From Candidatus Francisella endociliophora (GTDB lineage Bacteria; Pseudomonadota; Gammaproteobacteria; Francisellales; Francisellaceae): a stretch of DNA of 64,000 bases. Each line of letters starts with the position of its first letter. Position 1 is the first letter of the stretch. The DNA lies in the NCBI RefSeq assembly GCF_000764555.1, contig NZ_CP009574.1, positions 806,001 through 870,000 on the forward strand. The letters are read 5' to 3'. Shown here piece after piece: positions 27,496-41,039 of this stretch. Under the pieces are notes generated by a model. That model saw only the letters and a program-made list of their open reading frames with translations, searched no databases and was not told where the DNA came from. A program made the position numbers and the translations under genes.

Positions 27496-28734
27496 ATGAC
27501 ATTATTAATACGTATACAGATTCTAGTTGTTGCTTTACTGTTTGCGACTGTATCTGCATTTTTGCAAGTATCTCCAAGTGTTAGTGTTGATTTTATACTT
27601 GATAAAGTAGAAATAAGCGAAAGTTTCTTCCTTCAACTTGTAACGCTATACTTTCTTTCATATGCTATTTTACAAATTCCATGTGGATATATTTTAGACT
27701 CAAAAGGTTTTGAAAAAATATTTCCTTGCTCTATATTTTTAGTTCTTATTGGCTGTATTTTATACTGGTTTTCAGACAATGTTTTTCTAATCGGTTTTAG
27801 TAGGCTTATTATTGGTGCTGGATGCTCAAGTGCATACATTATTTCTATATTTATAGCTACTAAATATTTCAATAAAGCTATAATCCCTTTATTAATAAGT
27901 TTTGCAGAAATTGCTACGGGTATTGGTGATTATTTTGCAGGCAATATATATTTAACGACTATCAAAGGTTTAGGTTGGAATGCGACAAATATAGTAACCG
28001 TTCTAATGGTTTTATTTCTATTTTTATACTCTCTGATATTAATGAGAGTTATAAAAAGACGTAAAAAAGATACAAAACTTGAACCTACCAGTAAAATGTC
28101 TATGAAAGATATCAAAAATTCAATTAAAAAAATGTTTAAATCATCAACAAACATTGCCATCTTTACATACTCATTTTTTACATGGGGAATAATAATGACT
28201 TTTGCTGGCTTTTGGGCGAAAAGTTATTATATTAATATGCATGACTATACTAGAGAGTATGCATTATCTCTACCTGAAATATACTGGATGAGCTTTTTAA
28301 TTTCAGCACTTATTGTTGGAGCATATGTTAAAACAATTGCCCAAGCAAAGAAATATATATTATTACTTTCTATTCTGGGAGTTATAGCATACTTTACTAT
28401 GTTAACTCCTTTTTTATTTGGATATTCTATGCTTATGCTTATCACAATTATCTCTGGTATCTCAGCATCAGGAGTCGTTTTAGGCTTTTTTATTATTCAA
28501 TATCTTGTAACAGATACTGAAAAAGGTTTAGCTATTTCATTAAATAATCTTTTTATAGTTTTAGGTGGCATGGCTAGCCAAATCATATTTTCTCAAGCTA
28601 TTTCATTTAATTTTGATAAGATTTATATACTTGAAGCGAGCGTTAATTCATTCTTTTATAGTGGTATCGTCATGCTTGCCACATGGGCTCTTTTTGCTTT
28701 TTTTGCTGTTATATATATTCTTAAAAAGTTATAA
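27496..28734 (+). CDS. MFS transporter, possibly of the Fpt group
   Basis: 412 residues, 12 predicted membrane spans. The span-2/3 loop reads CGYILDSKGFEKIFP, a version of the MFS GxxxDxxGR signature, and span 4 has GFSRLIIGAGCSSAYI. The short size resembles the Francisella phagosomal-transporter (Fpt) family of amino-acid transporters, but I cannot prove membership or substrate. Gap of 79 bases from the peptide transporter. Confidence 0.85.
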   Translation: MTLLIRIQILVVALLFATVSAFLQVSPSVSVDFILDKVEISESFFLQLVTLYFLSYAILQIPCGYILDSKGFEKIFPCSIFLVLIGCILYWFSDNVFLIGFSRLIIGAGCSSAYIISIFIATKYFNKAIIPLLISFAEIATGIGDYFAGNIYLTTIKGLGWNATNIVTVLMVLFLFLYSLILMRVIKRRKKDTKLEPTSKMSMKDIKNSIKKMFKSSTNIAIFTYSFFTWGIIMTFAGFWAKSYYINMHDYTREYALSLPEIYWMSFLISALIVGAYVKTIAQAKKYILLLSILGVIAYFTMLTPFLFGYSMLMLITIISGISASGVVLGFFIIQYLVTDTEKGLAISLNNLFIVLGGMASQIIFSQAISFNFDKIYILEASVNSFFYSGIVMLATWALFAFFAVIYILKKL

Positions 28735-28736
28735 AT

Positions 28737-28765
28737 TTGGATTAACTATACTGATTTAGTATAAT
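28737..28765 (+). promoter_or_regulatory. Promoter of the ion-channel gene
   Basis: TTGGAT (28737-28742) and consensus TATAAT (28760-28765) stand 17 bases apart, 30 bases before the ATG. A small dyad, TATAC and GTATA, lies in the spacer and overlaps the -10, so a repressor could act here. Confidence 0.6.
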
Positions 28766-28795
28766 ATATACCATATAAAACAATCTTACGATAAA

Positions 28796-29854
28796 ATGCT
28801 AAATACTAGTAAATATCTTTTTGTAGTAATCACATTTTTATTAATGTCATACTCGATAAGCTTTTCATATGGTAACGCTCCACCTCAAAAGCCAACTATA
28901 GTTGATACCACAGCATTCATAACAGACATACAAAGCTTAGATGAAGTTAATGAACAATTACAGGTTGATGCCATTTTTCGATTAAAGTGGAACGATCCAA
29001 GACTTGCCTTTGATGAAAAAAAAGAAAATACAGAATATAAACTATATCAAGGAGATTTCCAATATGATGAAATATTCGAAGGATGGAAACCTCAAATCTC
29101 AATTATAAATGAAATAGGTAGCCCTCAAATAAAAGCTCGTCAGATAAGAATATATCCTAATGGTGATGTCATATATACAGAGCAACGTACTCTTGCTCTA
29201 GAAACACCTATGCAACTAGAAAGATTTCCCTTTGACAAGCAAACACTTAATGCCTATATAATACCATTTGGCTACGATTCAGATGAAGTTCAATTACAAG
29301 TTAATCCAGACTACCAAGTTACAGTTAAAGATTATGTAAAAGATCACCCTAATGTCAATATAGCAGAGTGGCAACTTACTGATTTCAACCTAAAAAATAT
29401 TACCAAATCAAAACAATATTATGGTAAAAATGATCAAGTCTCAATGCTAAAATTTAGTATATCTTTAGATAGACAAGCTACAAATATTCTACTTAAAGTT
29501 TTAATACCTTTATCATTATTAGTTTTAGCTATGTGGGCAGTATTTTGGATGGATACTAAAGCTCTTTCAGATAGGCTAAATATTGCATTTATTGGTATAC
29601 TTTCAGTTATTGCTTATCAATTTCTAGTAGAAGGAGAAATGCCTGACATTGACTATCTAACCTTTACAGATGGCTTCTTATTAATTTCTTTCTCAATATT
29701 ATTTTCTACAGTTTTAGAAAGTTTAATTGTTTACTGGTTTGTAAAAACTAACAAACAAGATATTGCTAAGCAAATAGATATTTTTTCAAGAGCAGCATTC
29801 CCTCTTACATATATAGCATTCATAATATTTTTATACTTTACTTATCTGTATTAA
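28796..29854 (+). CDS. Pentameric ligand-gated ion channel (Cys-loop superfamily)
   Basis: Prokaryotic homologue of the nicotinic-receptor superfamily, related to ELIC/GLIC. 352 residues: a signal peptide to about residue 27 (SYSISFSYGNA), an extracellular beta-sandwich domain, then four membrane helices. The Pro-loop reads LERFPFDKQTL, the F-P-F-D core in place of the eukaryotic Cys-loop. M2 is SDRLNIAFIGILSVIAYQF, close to ELIC; the acidic residue before Arg is typical of cation-selective pores. M3 begins DYLTFTDGFL and M4 is the C-terminal AFPLTYIAFIIFLYF. Single gene with its own strong promoter. Ligand unknown. Confidence 0.92.
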   Translation: MLNTSKYLFVVITFLLMSYSISFSYGNAPPQKPTIVDTTAFITDIQSLDEVNEQLQVDAIFRLKWNDPRLAFDEKKENTEYKLYQGDFQYDEIFEGWKPQISIINEIGSPQIKARQIRIYPNGDVIYTEQRTLALETPMQLERFPFDKQTLNAYIIPFGYDSDEVQLQVNPDYQVTVKDYVKDHPNVNIAEWQLTDFNLKNITKSKQYYGKNDQVSMLKFSISLDRQATNILLKVLIPLSLLVLAMWAVFWMDTKALSDRLNIAFIGILSVIAYQFLVEGEMPDIDYLTFTDGFLLISFSILFSTVLESLIVYWFVKTNKQDIAKQIDIFSRAAFPLTYIAFIIFLYFTYLY

Positions 29855-29885
29855 AATTATGCCTACCTAATTTCTAAACAATATA

Positions 29886-29914
29886 TTAAAATAATTTCAT
29901 AATTATTATATAAT
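29886..29914 (+). promoter_or_regulatory. Candidate promoter of the outer-membrane protein gene
   Basis: TTAAAA (29886-29891) and TATAAT (29909-29914) with a 17-base spacer. The -10 is consensus but the -35 is poor, in a very AT-rich region. Confidence 0.35.
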
Positions 29915-29947
29915 AATTCTTTTAGAGGGTAATTATTTATTATATTG

Positions 29948-31441
29948 ATGAAGCATATTTACAGAAGTTTATTAACTTATGTGCTACTTATATGCATCAT
30001 CACTCCCTTATATGCAGAAACTAAAGATAAAGATTCAGTTTTAGAACTACAACAACAAATCAAAAATATACAGCTAGAGATTAATCAGCTTCAGCAAACG
30101 GATAATATTAATAACAATGAATTCACCACATATAATGCAAATGTTGTCGATAATAAACCCACCATAGCAAATGAGCTTGAAAAATACATAATTAAAAAAA
30201 ATACTGTAGATATTGTACAAAACATTAGTCCTGAAAACTCTATAATCGATTTAAAAAATGAGCCTGTTGGAGGAATCTTTGATACAGGTGGTGGAATTAA
30301 TGTTGGAGATGCACCAGCTATCACAACTAATGGTGAAGCCGCTTATCTAGGCTCATACTCAGGTAATAATAGTATTCCTATAGGAATGATACCATCAAAG
30401 TTATTTGCTTCAACATTAATACTACAAAAAGAGAAGTTTGATGATTATTCAGTATTCTTAGGTGGTTTCATTGGTATAGATGCTCAAACTTGGTTTGGAG
30501 ATACAATTCCCCGTGTTGGTTTTGATAACAAACCGACTACTCCTTTTAGTCCAACAGGTCAAAATATTTACCTAACATCATCTAAATTATTTTTTGTATC
30601 AAATCTTGGCGATTATGTAACTGCTGAATATGATGTAAGCACATCTGAAACAAATGACTTTTTTATAGGTAATGCTTTTGTAATATTTGGTAATATGTCT
30701 GTATCTCCATTCTTTGTAACAGCAGGGAGAAGTACTCTTTCTGTTGCTAACTTAGGTGGAGGTGGTAGTTCGACAGGAAGTATCGCGGGATTCTTAGGTA
30801 CTGGTAGAGCTACAAACATCTCTCTTAATTATAAAACAGATATTATAAATGCGAGTATTGCAGTATTTGGTTCAAGTGATAAAAAAGCAGACTTTTCAGC
30901 AGGTCTATTCTACGCTGATAGCTGGACAGATAGTTTAGCTGTTGGTTTTAATACCGGCTATGTCTATGATCTAGATGGCGCTGAAAATTTTAGCATTCCT
31001 AGAGTAGCTCCAAATCAAACTATTGGAGCATTCAATGTCGATACTAACATCGCTTATACCATAGATTCTGGAATATTCCAGATAAACTCTGGTTGGGCAT
31101 CTACCACACAGTCTTTCGATTTTAATGGTACTGGTAATAACGTGCTTGCTGGCTCTTGGTATGTTGCTGGTAACTATAGTGCCAATATTTTTGGTAAAAG
31201 TACCAACTTTAACGCAACCTATGGTGAGACATACAATGCTGCTGCCATACCAATGGCAATAGCTGCTAGTCCTTTACAAGATGGGTTATCGAAGTCAGGA
31301 ATTAAAAGACAACTTATATTTTCAGCTCAGCGAGCATATTTTGATAATAATATTTTATTTGGGCCAGAATGGGCATATCAGATATTTTATGATGGCAAAA
31401 GTATGAATACACTTACACTAGATGTTTCTGTTTATTTATAA
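29948..31441 (+). CDS. Francisella-type outer-membrane beta-barrel protein
   Basis: 497 residues with a signal peptide (HIYRSLLTYVLLICIITPLYAE), a short coiled coil at 30-55 (VLELQQQIKNIQLEINQLQQ), a Gly-rich linker (GGIFDTGGGINVG) and a C-terminal region of alternating hydrophobic strands ending with the aromatic-terminal residue pattern TLTLDVSVYL. The segment LGSYSGNNSIPIGMIPSK, then KFDDYSVFLGG, recalls the DUF3573-like Francisella family that includes the FupA/FslE iron-uptake group, but I cannot assign it. Start taken at ATG 29948; TTG 29945 is equally open. Confidence 0.7.
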   Translation: MKHIYRSLLTYVLLICIITPLYAETKDKDSVLELQQQIKNIQLEINQLQQTDNINNNEFTTYNANVVDNKPTIANELEKYIIKKNTVDIVQNISPENSIIDLKNEPVGGIFDTGGGINVGDAPAITTNGEAAYLGSYSGNNSIPIGMIPSKLFASTLILQKEKFDDYSVFLGGFIGIDAQTWFGDTIPRVGFDNKPTTPFSPTGQNIYLTSSKLFFVSNLGDYVTAEYDVSTSETNDFFIGNAFVIFGNMSVSPFFVTAGRSTLSVANLGGGGSSTGSIAGFLGTGRATNISLNYKTDIINASIAVFGSSDKKADFSAGLFYADSWTDSLAVGFNTGYVYDLDGAENFSIPRVAPNQTIGAFNVDTNIAYTIDSGIFQINSGWASTTQSFDFNGTGNNVLAGSWYVAGNYSANIFGKSTNFNATYGETYNAAAIPMAIAASPLQDGLSKSGIKRQLIFSAQRAYFDNNILFGPEWAYQIFYDGKSMNTLTLDVSVYL

Positions 31442-31543
31442 ATATTTAAATTCTCTGAGTATATTTTATTTTTTAATTAGCTTAGATATTTAAAGGTTTA
31501 TAATATTTAATCTTATTTTTGAATAATAATCATTTCTCTTCGT

Positions 31544-32044
31544 CTACTTTACAATATGCTTTACATAAGTTTTTCCATCACGAGATTCTGCACTAAAATC
31601 TGTTTTTGTTTTACCTAACTGTCCATCAACAATATGTGAGTCTAAATGATTACTAGCAATACGATATTTTCCACTATCAAGATCTATCGAAATACCACTG
31701 TAACCAGTATTATCACTAAATTTAAAACTTACTAAATATGGCTCTGAAACAAACATTCCACACTCATTCTTTTTTAATTTAAAATTATATATTTTATAAA
31801 TATCATCATAATCATACTTAAATGTACTAGTATCAGCTTCTACACAATTAGAATTATAAGTAAGAGTATTATTTTGAAGAGGATACTCTGTTTGACTATG
31901 TATAATAATTCTATTGGAGTGGTCATTAGTAGAAGAAATACTTTTCAACTGATCCTCAGGACAGTTATCATTAACAACACAATTATTAGCTGCAAAAGAG
32001 CTAACTACAATTATCATACTTATTATACTTATTATTATTTTCAT
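31544..32044 (-). CDS. Small exported protein of unknown function
   Basis: 166 residues with an N-terminal signal peptide (IIISIISMIIVVSSFAANN) and four Cys (in NNCVVNDNCPED, CVEADT and KNECGMF), suggesting two disulfides. No domain recognised; the mature part is polar and beta-rich. It is convergent with the outer-membrane protein gene and downstream of the rRNA operon, in a poorly conserved-looking area. Confidence 0.65.
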   Translation of the reverse strand: MKIIISIISMIIVVSSFAANNCVVNDNCPEDQLKSISSTNDHSNRIIIHSQTEYPLQNNTLTYNSNCVEADTSTFKYDYDDIYKIYNFKLKKNECGMFVSEPYLVSFKFSDNTGYSGISIDLDSGKYRIASNHLDSHIVDGQLGKTKTDFSAESRDGKTYVKHIVK

Positions 32045-32305
32045 ATATTTCCCTTATGCAGTTTTATAAATTAATAACGGTAAAACTATACCTCAATTTT
32101 AAAATATTAAAAACTATTTATTTTTTAAGATAATTAACATAGTAAATATATATATTAAGTATCATAAATTAAAATACTATAAATAAATTAAAGGGCTGTC
32201 CTAGATATATAATTGGAAAGCTAGGCTAATATTTATCAATTGCTTACCATTGTTCTATATAAATAAACAATAAATTACAGCAAGTATTTTTTGTGCTTTA
32301 GATAC
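32045..32305. other. Intergenic region after the rRNA operon
   Basis: AT-rich, no gene seen on either strand. The stretch near 32193 (GGGCTGTCCTAG) faintly resembles the start of some IS5-type ends, but no partner repeat or transposase is present. Confidence 0.3.
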
Positions 32306-32334
32306 AAAAAAGCCCCATATTTCTATGAGGCTTT
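32306..32334 (-). terminator. Rho-independent terminator of the rRNA operon
   Basis: On the minus strand AAAGCCTCATA pairs with TATGGGGCTTT (one A-C mismatch) around a four-base loop, then runs into T6. It lies 43 bases after the 5S gene. Confidence 0.85.
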
Positions 32335-32376
32335 GTGTTGTTGCTTATCACGATAAGTCTTTTATTTGTAATAAGA

Positions 32377-32486
32377 TGGCGACTACCTACTTTCACCTGG
32401 GCAATGCCAGACTATCATCGGCGTGTTGTAGTTTCACTTCTGAGTTCGGAATGGGATCAGGTGGTTCCTACAAGCTATCATCGCCA
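32377..32486 (-). rRNA. rrf: 5S ribosomal RNA (operon copy)
   Basis: Core 5S of the rRNA operon. Helix I ends pair as TGGCGA with TCGCCA, and helix II as TTGTAG with CTACAA. It lies after the 23S gene as expected. The mature molecule probably extends a few bases at each end. Confidence 0.97.
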
Positions 32487-32525
32487 AAACTTTATGTTTT
32501 GGAATAAAAATATTTAACAATTCAG

Positions 32526-32536
32526 CATAGAAATAG

Positions 32537-32545
<9 letters not shown>
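32526..32545 (-). repeat. Inverted repeat closing the 23S processing stem, 3' arm
   Basis: TAGAAATAGACTTAAG here is the exact reverse complement of CTTAAGTCTATTTCTA at 35415-35430. The two arms flank the 23S gene and would form the long duplex that RNase III normally cuts to release pre-23S rRNA. Confidence 0.75.
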
Positions 32546-35414
<2,869 letters not shown>

Positions 35415-35422
<8 letters not shown>

Positions 35423-35433
35423 TATTTCTATAC
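35415..35433 (-). repeat. Inverted repeat closing the 23S processing stem, 5' arm
   Basis: Partner of the arm at 32526-32545, immediately upstream of the mature 23S start; likely RNase III substrate. Confidence 0.75.
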
Positions 35434-35472
35434 TAAATTGTTAAATATCTCTATCTTCATGCAAATAAAATA

Positions 35473-35548
35473 TGGTGGAGCCAAGCGGGATCGAACCGCT
35501 GACCCCCTGCGTGCAAAGCAGGTGCTCTCCCAGCTGAGCTATGGCCCC
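35473..35548 (-). tRNA. tRNA-Ala (TGC)
   Basis: 76 bases with encoded CCA. Acceptor GGGGCCA pairs with TGGCTCC (one G-T pair), anticodon loop TTTGCAC gives anticodon TGC, T-arm GGTTCGATCC. Located in the 16S-23S spacer, as in most rRNA operons. Confidence 0.98.
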
Positions 35549-35556
35549 AAAAAAAC

Positions 35557-35633
<77 letters not shown>

Positions 35634-35728
35634 GTATTCTATTTACACTAAAATATATTATCTACAAACACTAAGTTAAATCACTTGAAATCAATAGCTA
35701 AAGCTTATTCTTTTTTTCGTATTTCCGT

Positions 35729-37262
<1,534 letters not shown>

Positions 37263-37405
37263 AATTCTCAAATTCTGACTCTAACTACTGATACTCAAAT
37301 TCTTTAACAAAGTGTTTGTATATAATATATCTATTAAATATCTAAGACCTGAAAACTACTCCCTGTCTAGCTTCCCACTGGATCACTCCCAGCCGGTGAA
37401 GACAT

Positions 37406-37434
37406 ATAATACGCATACACTTACCCAATTGCAA
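37406..37434 (-). promoter_or_regulatory. rRNA operon promoter
   Basis: Minus-strand TTGCAA (37434-37429) and TATTAT (37411-37406) with a 17-base spacer, followed by a leader of about 135 bases before 16S. AT-rich tract (37440-37470) just upstream of the -35 may be an UP element. Confidence 0.7.
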
Positions 37435-37584
37435 GTACTTTCTGTAAAAAATTACACTTTTTTATAGGTTTTTTGCTTCAAGCCTATTTTATACCTAAAA
37501 TTCACCCTTTTCTTAATACTAATATAAAAATTATTAATTATAGATTTGGGCTCTACCTTTTATAATTTAGTTACATAATCTATC

Positions 37585-37613
37585 TTGTTTGATACCCTAT
37601 CAATTGATATATT
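37585..37613 (+). promoter_or_regulatory. Promoter with operator-like repeats, aldehyde dehydrogenase gene
   Basis: TTGTTT (37585-37590) and TATATT (37608-37613) with a 17-base spacer. Inside it, TTGATA (37589-37594) and TATCAA (37598-37603) form a perfect dyad around CCC, and another TTGATA follows directly (37604-37609). Such a repeat inside the promoter is a good repressor site. Confidence 0.5.
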
Positions 37614-37645
37614 TCATATTGTTATATATAGAAAGGAGAAATCAT

Positions 37646-39262
37646 ATGGAAGATAAAAAAACTGCAATAAAGACTATTGACCAATTGAAACCAAATATCT
37701 GGAATAAAACATCCATAAAAGATCGAGTTAGATTACTTGAGCAAATTCAACAGAATATAAAAAGTTATGCTGACGATCTTGCTAAATCAGATAAAAAAAT
37801 GAAAAATAAGCAAACGAGTGAAAATATATACTCCGACTCTATTGCTAAAGTTGCAACCATTGTCCCACTAACAAATACCCTTACAGCTTGTATAGATTTA
37901 TATAAAGCATTAGAAAAAGATGGTGAACCACTTAAGCCTATTAGTATAAGTAAAGTAAAAGATAATCTATATGATATCCATGTTTTCCCAAAAGAAATCA
38001 AAGATAAAATAATGTATGGAAAACGTAAAGACTATATCCGCGTAAAAGGAGAGCCTAAACAAGTAAGCCCAATGGAGAAACCTACAGAAATAATTGCAGT
38101 TTTAGGAGCTGGTAACTATAGCTCTTCTTCTGAAATGGTTAAAGCATTATTTCTAGAGAATTGTGTTGTTGTACATAAGCCTCATCAACTTAATGAAGAA
38201 ACTGATCAAACTTGGGCTAAAATTTTCAAACCCCTAGTTGATATTGGAGCTCTTGGCTTTTGTTCAGCGGATCAAGGGCAAGAACTGACTAAAGATGAGC
38301 GCTTATCTAGAATATATTTTACAGGAAGCTCCGCAACAGCTAAAGCTATTGCAAATTCTACAGATACAAAACTAGTATCTGAGTGTGGTGGTAATAACCC
38401 CTGCATTATTGTCCCAGGTGTTAGAGCATGGACAAAAAAAGAAATCAAACACCAAGCAATTCAAATTGCTACAATGGCAAAACTAAATGGTGGGGCAGTA
38501 TGTGGCCGTCCTCAAACAATTGTAACTTGTAAAAACTGGGCTCAACGTGAAGAATTCTTATTAGCATTAAAAGATGCTCTTGAGATTTATACCCCTGCAG
38601 CAGGAACTTATTACCCAGGATCAGAAAAAGTTATACAAGGTTTCAAAGAAAATTGTCCAGAAGCAAAAATACTTAACCCTGAGAATGGTAAATATAAAAG
38701 TGGAGAGTTTATACTAATTACAGATGCTCCTGAAGATGATTACTGTGTAACCCACGAAGCTTTTTGTCAAATATTAAGTGAAGTTCCTCTAGATACTACA
38801 ACTAATGTAAAAGCTTTCTTAGAAAAGGCTATTGATTTTTGTAATACAAAACTTCTAGGTACACTTGGAAGCTGTATCATAATTGATGAAGATACAAAAA
38901 AAGCTCATAAAACTGACTTAGAGAATGCCGTAACTGAAATGAACTATGGTGGAATTGCTATTAATGCTATGCCTCCATTTATTTTCTTAAACCCTTATCT
39001 AACATGGGGGGGACATGAGTCTGACAAAGATTTAGTCTCTGGTCATGGTCATTTCGGTAATCTTTTATGCTATGAGAATATCGAAAAATCAATAATATAT
39101 GATAGTTTTATGTCTCCGGGACACATGCTAAATACAAATATATCTGCAATGGATGAATTATCTGAAAATATGAGTGCTTACTCAATAGAACCAACATGGA
39201 GTAACTTATTTAAACTAATGTGGGGAGCAATCAAAGGTAATTTCAAAGGTAAGGATTTTTAA
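37646..39262 (+). CDS. Aldehyde dehydrogenase superfamily protein
   Basis: NAD(P)-dependent dehydrogenase-fold protein of 538 residues from ATG 37646. GAAAGGAG lies seven bases upstream; the longer frame from 37589 would run through the promoter. The catalytic Glu is in VSECGGNNPCI and the catalytic Cys in LNGGAVCGRPQ, where most family members have GQxC. The cofactor loop FTGSSATAKAI is present. The subfamily is not one of the common ones and the substrate is unknown. The gene is divergent from the rRNA operon. Confidence 0.85.
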   Translation: MEDKKTAIKTIDQLKPNIWNKTSIKDRVRLLEQIQQNIKSYADDLAKSDKKMKNKQTSENIYSDSIAKVATIVPLTNTLTACIDLYKALEKDGEPLKPISISKVKDNLYDIHVFPKEIKDKIMYGKRKDYIRVKGEPKQVSPMEKPTEIIAVLGAGNYSSSSEMVKALFLENCVVVHKPHQLNEETDQTWAKIFKPLVDIGALGFCSADQGQELTKDERLSRIYFTGSSATAKAIANSTDTKLVSECGGNNPCIIVPGVRAWTKKEIKHQAIQIATMAKLNGGAVCGRPQTIVTCKNWAQREEFLLALKDALEIYTPAAGTYYPGSEKVIQGFKENCPEAKILNPENGKYKSGEFILITDAPEDDYCVTHEAFCQILSEVPLDTTTNVKAFLEKAIDFCNTKLLGTLGSCIIIDEDTKKAHKTDLENAVTEMNYGGIAINAMPPFIFLNPYLTWGGHESDKDLVSGHGHFGNLLCYENIEKSIIYDSFMSPGHMLNTNISAMDELSENMSAYSIEPTWSNLFKLMWGAIKGNFKGKDF

Positions 39263-39307
39263 TCTAATCACTAACTATTTATTATTTTGATATCTAGAAA
39301 TTTTTTC

Positions 39308-40246
39308 TTATTTAGCAAAATCATCTGTTGCTTTAACTAAAGCTTCTATAATTCCTGGTTCACTTATAGAATGTCCAGCATCTGGAACTATTTCTAATTT
39401 TGCAGTTGACCAAGCTTTATGTAAATCCCAAGCAGAAGTTGCTGGGCAAACCATATCATAACGGCCTTGTACAATAACTCCTGGTATATTTGCTATTTTG
39501 TGAGCATTCTTAAGTAATTGAGCTTCCTCTAAAAATAATCCATTTTTAAAGAAATGACATTCAATACGTGCAAAAGCTAAACTAAACTTATCACCACCAT
39601 ATCTCGCTATTGATTTCTCATCTACGAATAATTTACTTGTTGATGCTTCCCAAATACTCCATGCCTTTGCAGCTTTCTGTTTTAGTTCATTATCATCACC
39701 AGTAAGTATATTATAATATGCTGATAGGAAATCCCCTCTTTGTTCTTCAGGGATTGGCTCTATATATTTTTCCCACATATCTGGGAAAATCTCACTAGCT
39801 CCATACTGATATAACCACGATATTTCTTTAGCTCTTCCAAAGAATATTCCTCTTAAAACAAGTTCTGTTACAACTTCTGGATGTTCTTGAGCATAAGCTA
39901 ATCCTAGAGTACTCCCCCATGAGCCACCAAATATCATCCATTTATCAATCCCAAGTTTCTTACGAATCTTCTCAAAATCTTCTATTAAGTGCTGAGTTGT
40001 ATTTTCTTTGATCTCCGCGAAAGGAGTGCTTTGTCCACATCCGCGCTGATCAACTAAAATTACTCTATATTTATCTGGATTAAAATACTGTCTATAACTT
40101 GGTTGAATTCCTCCACCTGGCCCACCATGGATAAACACTACAGGCTTACCTTTTGGATTTCCACACTCTTCAAAAAATATTGTATGAAGATCTGAAACTT
40201 TTAAAAATTCTTGGTTATATGGTTCTATTTTTGGATACAATGGCAT
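39308..40246 (-). CDS. pip: Proline iminopeptidase
   Basis: Cytoplasmic alpha/beta-hydrolase of family S33 that removes N-terminal proline from peptides. The oxyanion motif HGGPGGG, DQRGCGQSTPF, the nucleophile elbow GGSWGSTLGL (Ser), and the C-terminal His in DAGHSISEP are all present, with the catalytic Asp in VQGRYDMVCP. Start taken at ATG 40246 because AGGAG lies six bases upstream; a TTG two codons earlier is open. 312 residues is typical. It would release amino acids from imported peptides. Confidence 0.95.
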   Translation of the reverse strand: MPLYPKIEPYNQEFLKVSDLHTIFFEECGNPKGKPVVFIHGGPGGGIQPSYRQYFNPDKYRVILVDQRGCGQSTPFAEIKENTTQHLIEDFEKIRKKLGIDKWMIFGGSWGSTLGLAYAQEHPEVVTELVLRGIFFGRAKEISWLYQYGASEIFPDMWEKYIEPIPEEQRGDFLSAYYNILTGDDNELKQKAAKAWSIWEASTSKLFVDEKSIARYGGDKFSLAFARIECHFFKNGLFLEEAQLLKNAHKIANIPGVIVQGRYDMVCPATSAWDLHKAWSTAKLEIVPDAGHSISEPGIIEALVKATDDFAK

Positions 40247-40348
40247 TACCAACTCCTAAAATTAAGTTACTACCAAACATAATACTCCTAATAAATTTAC
40301 ATTTAAATATATATAATGATCTAATATATGCACTCAAATAAAAAAGTT

Positions 40349-40885
40349 ATGAAAAAAATCCTAGTCTTTGGCGCAAGTAATAGTAAAAACTCAATAAATC
40401 AAAAACTTGCAGAATATGCAGCAAGCCTAATTCCAGACTCAAACAATACCATTTTAGATATCAATAACTTTGAAATGCCCATATATAGTATTGATAGAGA
40501 AAATAAAGATGGTATTCATCCTTTAGCTTATAAGTTTAAAAAGATAGTGAAGGAACATGATGCTTTAATAATATCACTTGCTGAGCATAACGGTTCTTAT
40601 ACAGTAGCATTCAAAAACATCTTTGATTGGATATCTCGTATAAATGACGGCTCGCTCTGGTATGACAAACCGGTATTACTACTCTCGACTTCACCAGGTG
40701 CTAGAGGAGCTAGAACTATTTTAAACATGGCAAAAATCACTTTCAGCATGTTATCAAAAGGTGAAATAATATCTTTCTCTTTACCTGAGTTTGATAAAAA
40801 CTTTGAAGATGGCAATGGAATTGTAGATGAATTATTAAGAAATGAACTAAAACTATGCGTAAAGCAATTTATCGAAATCATCTAA
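40349..40885 (+). CDS. NADPH-dependent FMN reductase-like flavoprotein
   Basis: Flavodoxin-fold protein of the NADPH:FMN reductase family, 178 residues from ATG 40349 (an upstream ATG at 40328 is also open). The FMN phosphate loop is ILVFGASNSKNSINQ, and the later motif LAEHNGSYTVAFKNIFDW matches the PEYNgSxxxxLKNxxDW signature of this family. It probably reduces flavin or a quinone. Followed by a bidirectional terminator. Confidence 0.88.
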   Translation: MKKILVFGASNSKNSINQKLAEYAASLIPDSNNTILDINNFEMPIYSIDRENKDGIHPLAYKFKKIVKEHDALIISLAEHNGSYTVAFKNIFDWISRINDGSLWYDKPVLLLSTSPGARGARTILNMAKITFSMLSKGEIISFSLPEFDKNFEDGNGIVDELLRNELKLCVKQFIEII

Positions 40886-40907
40886 TAAACAAAATATCTA
40901 AAAACAA

Positions 40908-40932
40908 AAAAGGCGGTATAGAACCGCCTTTT
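40908..40932. terminator. Bidirectional rho-independent terminator
   Basis: AAAAGGCGGT (40908-40917) pairs perfectly with ACCGCCTTTT (40923-40932) with a 5-base loop. It serves the flavin reductase gene on the plus strand and the tRNA unit on the minus strand. Confidence 0.85.
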
Positions 40933-40939
40933 CGTATCG

Positions 40940-41015
40940 TGGTGGGTGCAGAGGGGTTCGAACCCCCGACCCTCGCCTTGTAAGGGCGATGCTCTCCCAG
41001 CTGAGCTATGCACCC
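40940..41015 (-). tRNA. tRNA-Val (TAC)
   Basis: 76 bases with encoded CCA. Acceptor GGGTGCA with TGCACCC, anticodon loop CTTACAA gives TAC, T-arm GGTTCGAACC. Downstream partner of tRNA-Ser in one unit. Confidence 0.98.
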
Positions 41016-41039
41016 GATTTCAAAGTAATCGAAACTTAA

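Noticed and set aside
32190-32210. IS5-like end GGGCTGTCC
   Set aside because: No transposase, matching repeat or target duplication nearby.
37589-37645. Upstream extension of the aldehyde dehydrogenase
   Set aside because: Runs through the promoter and lies before a strong ribosome binding site at the ATG.
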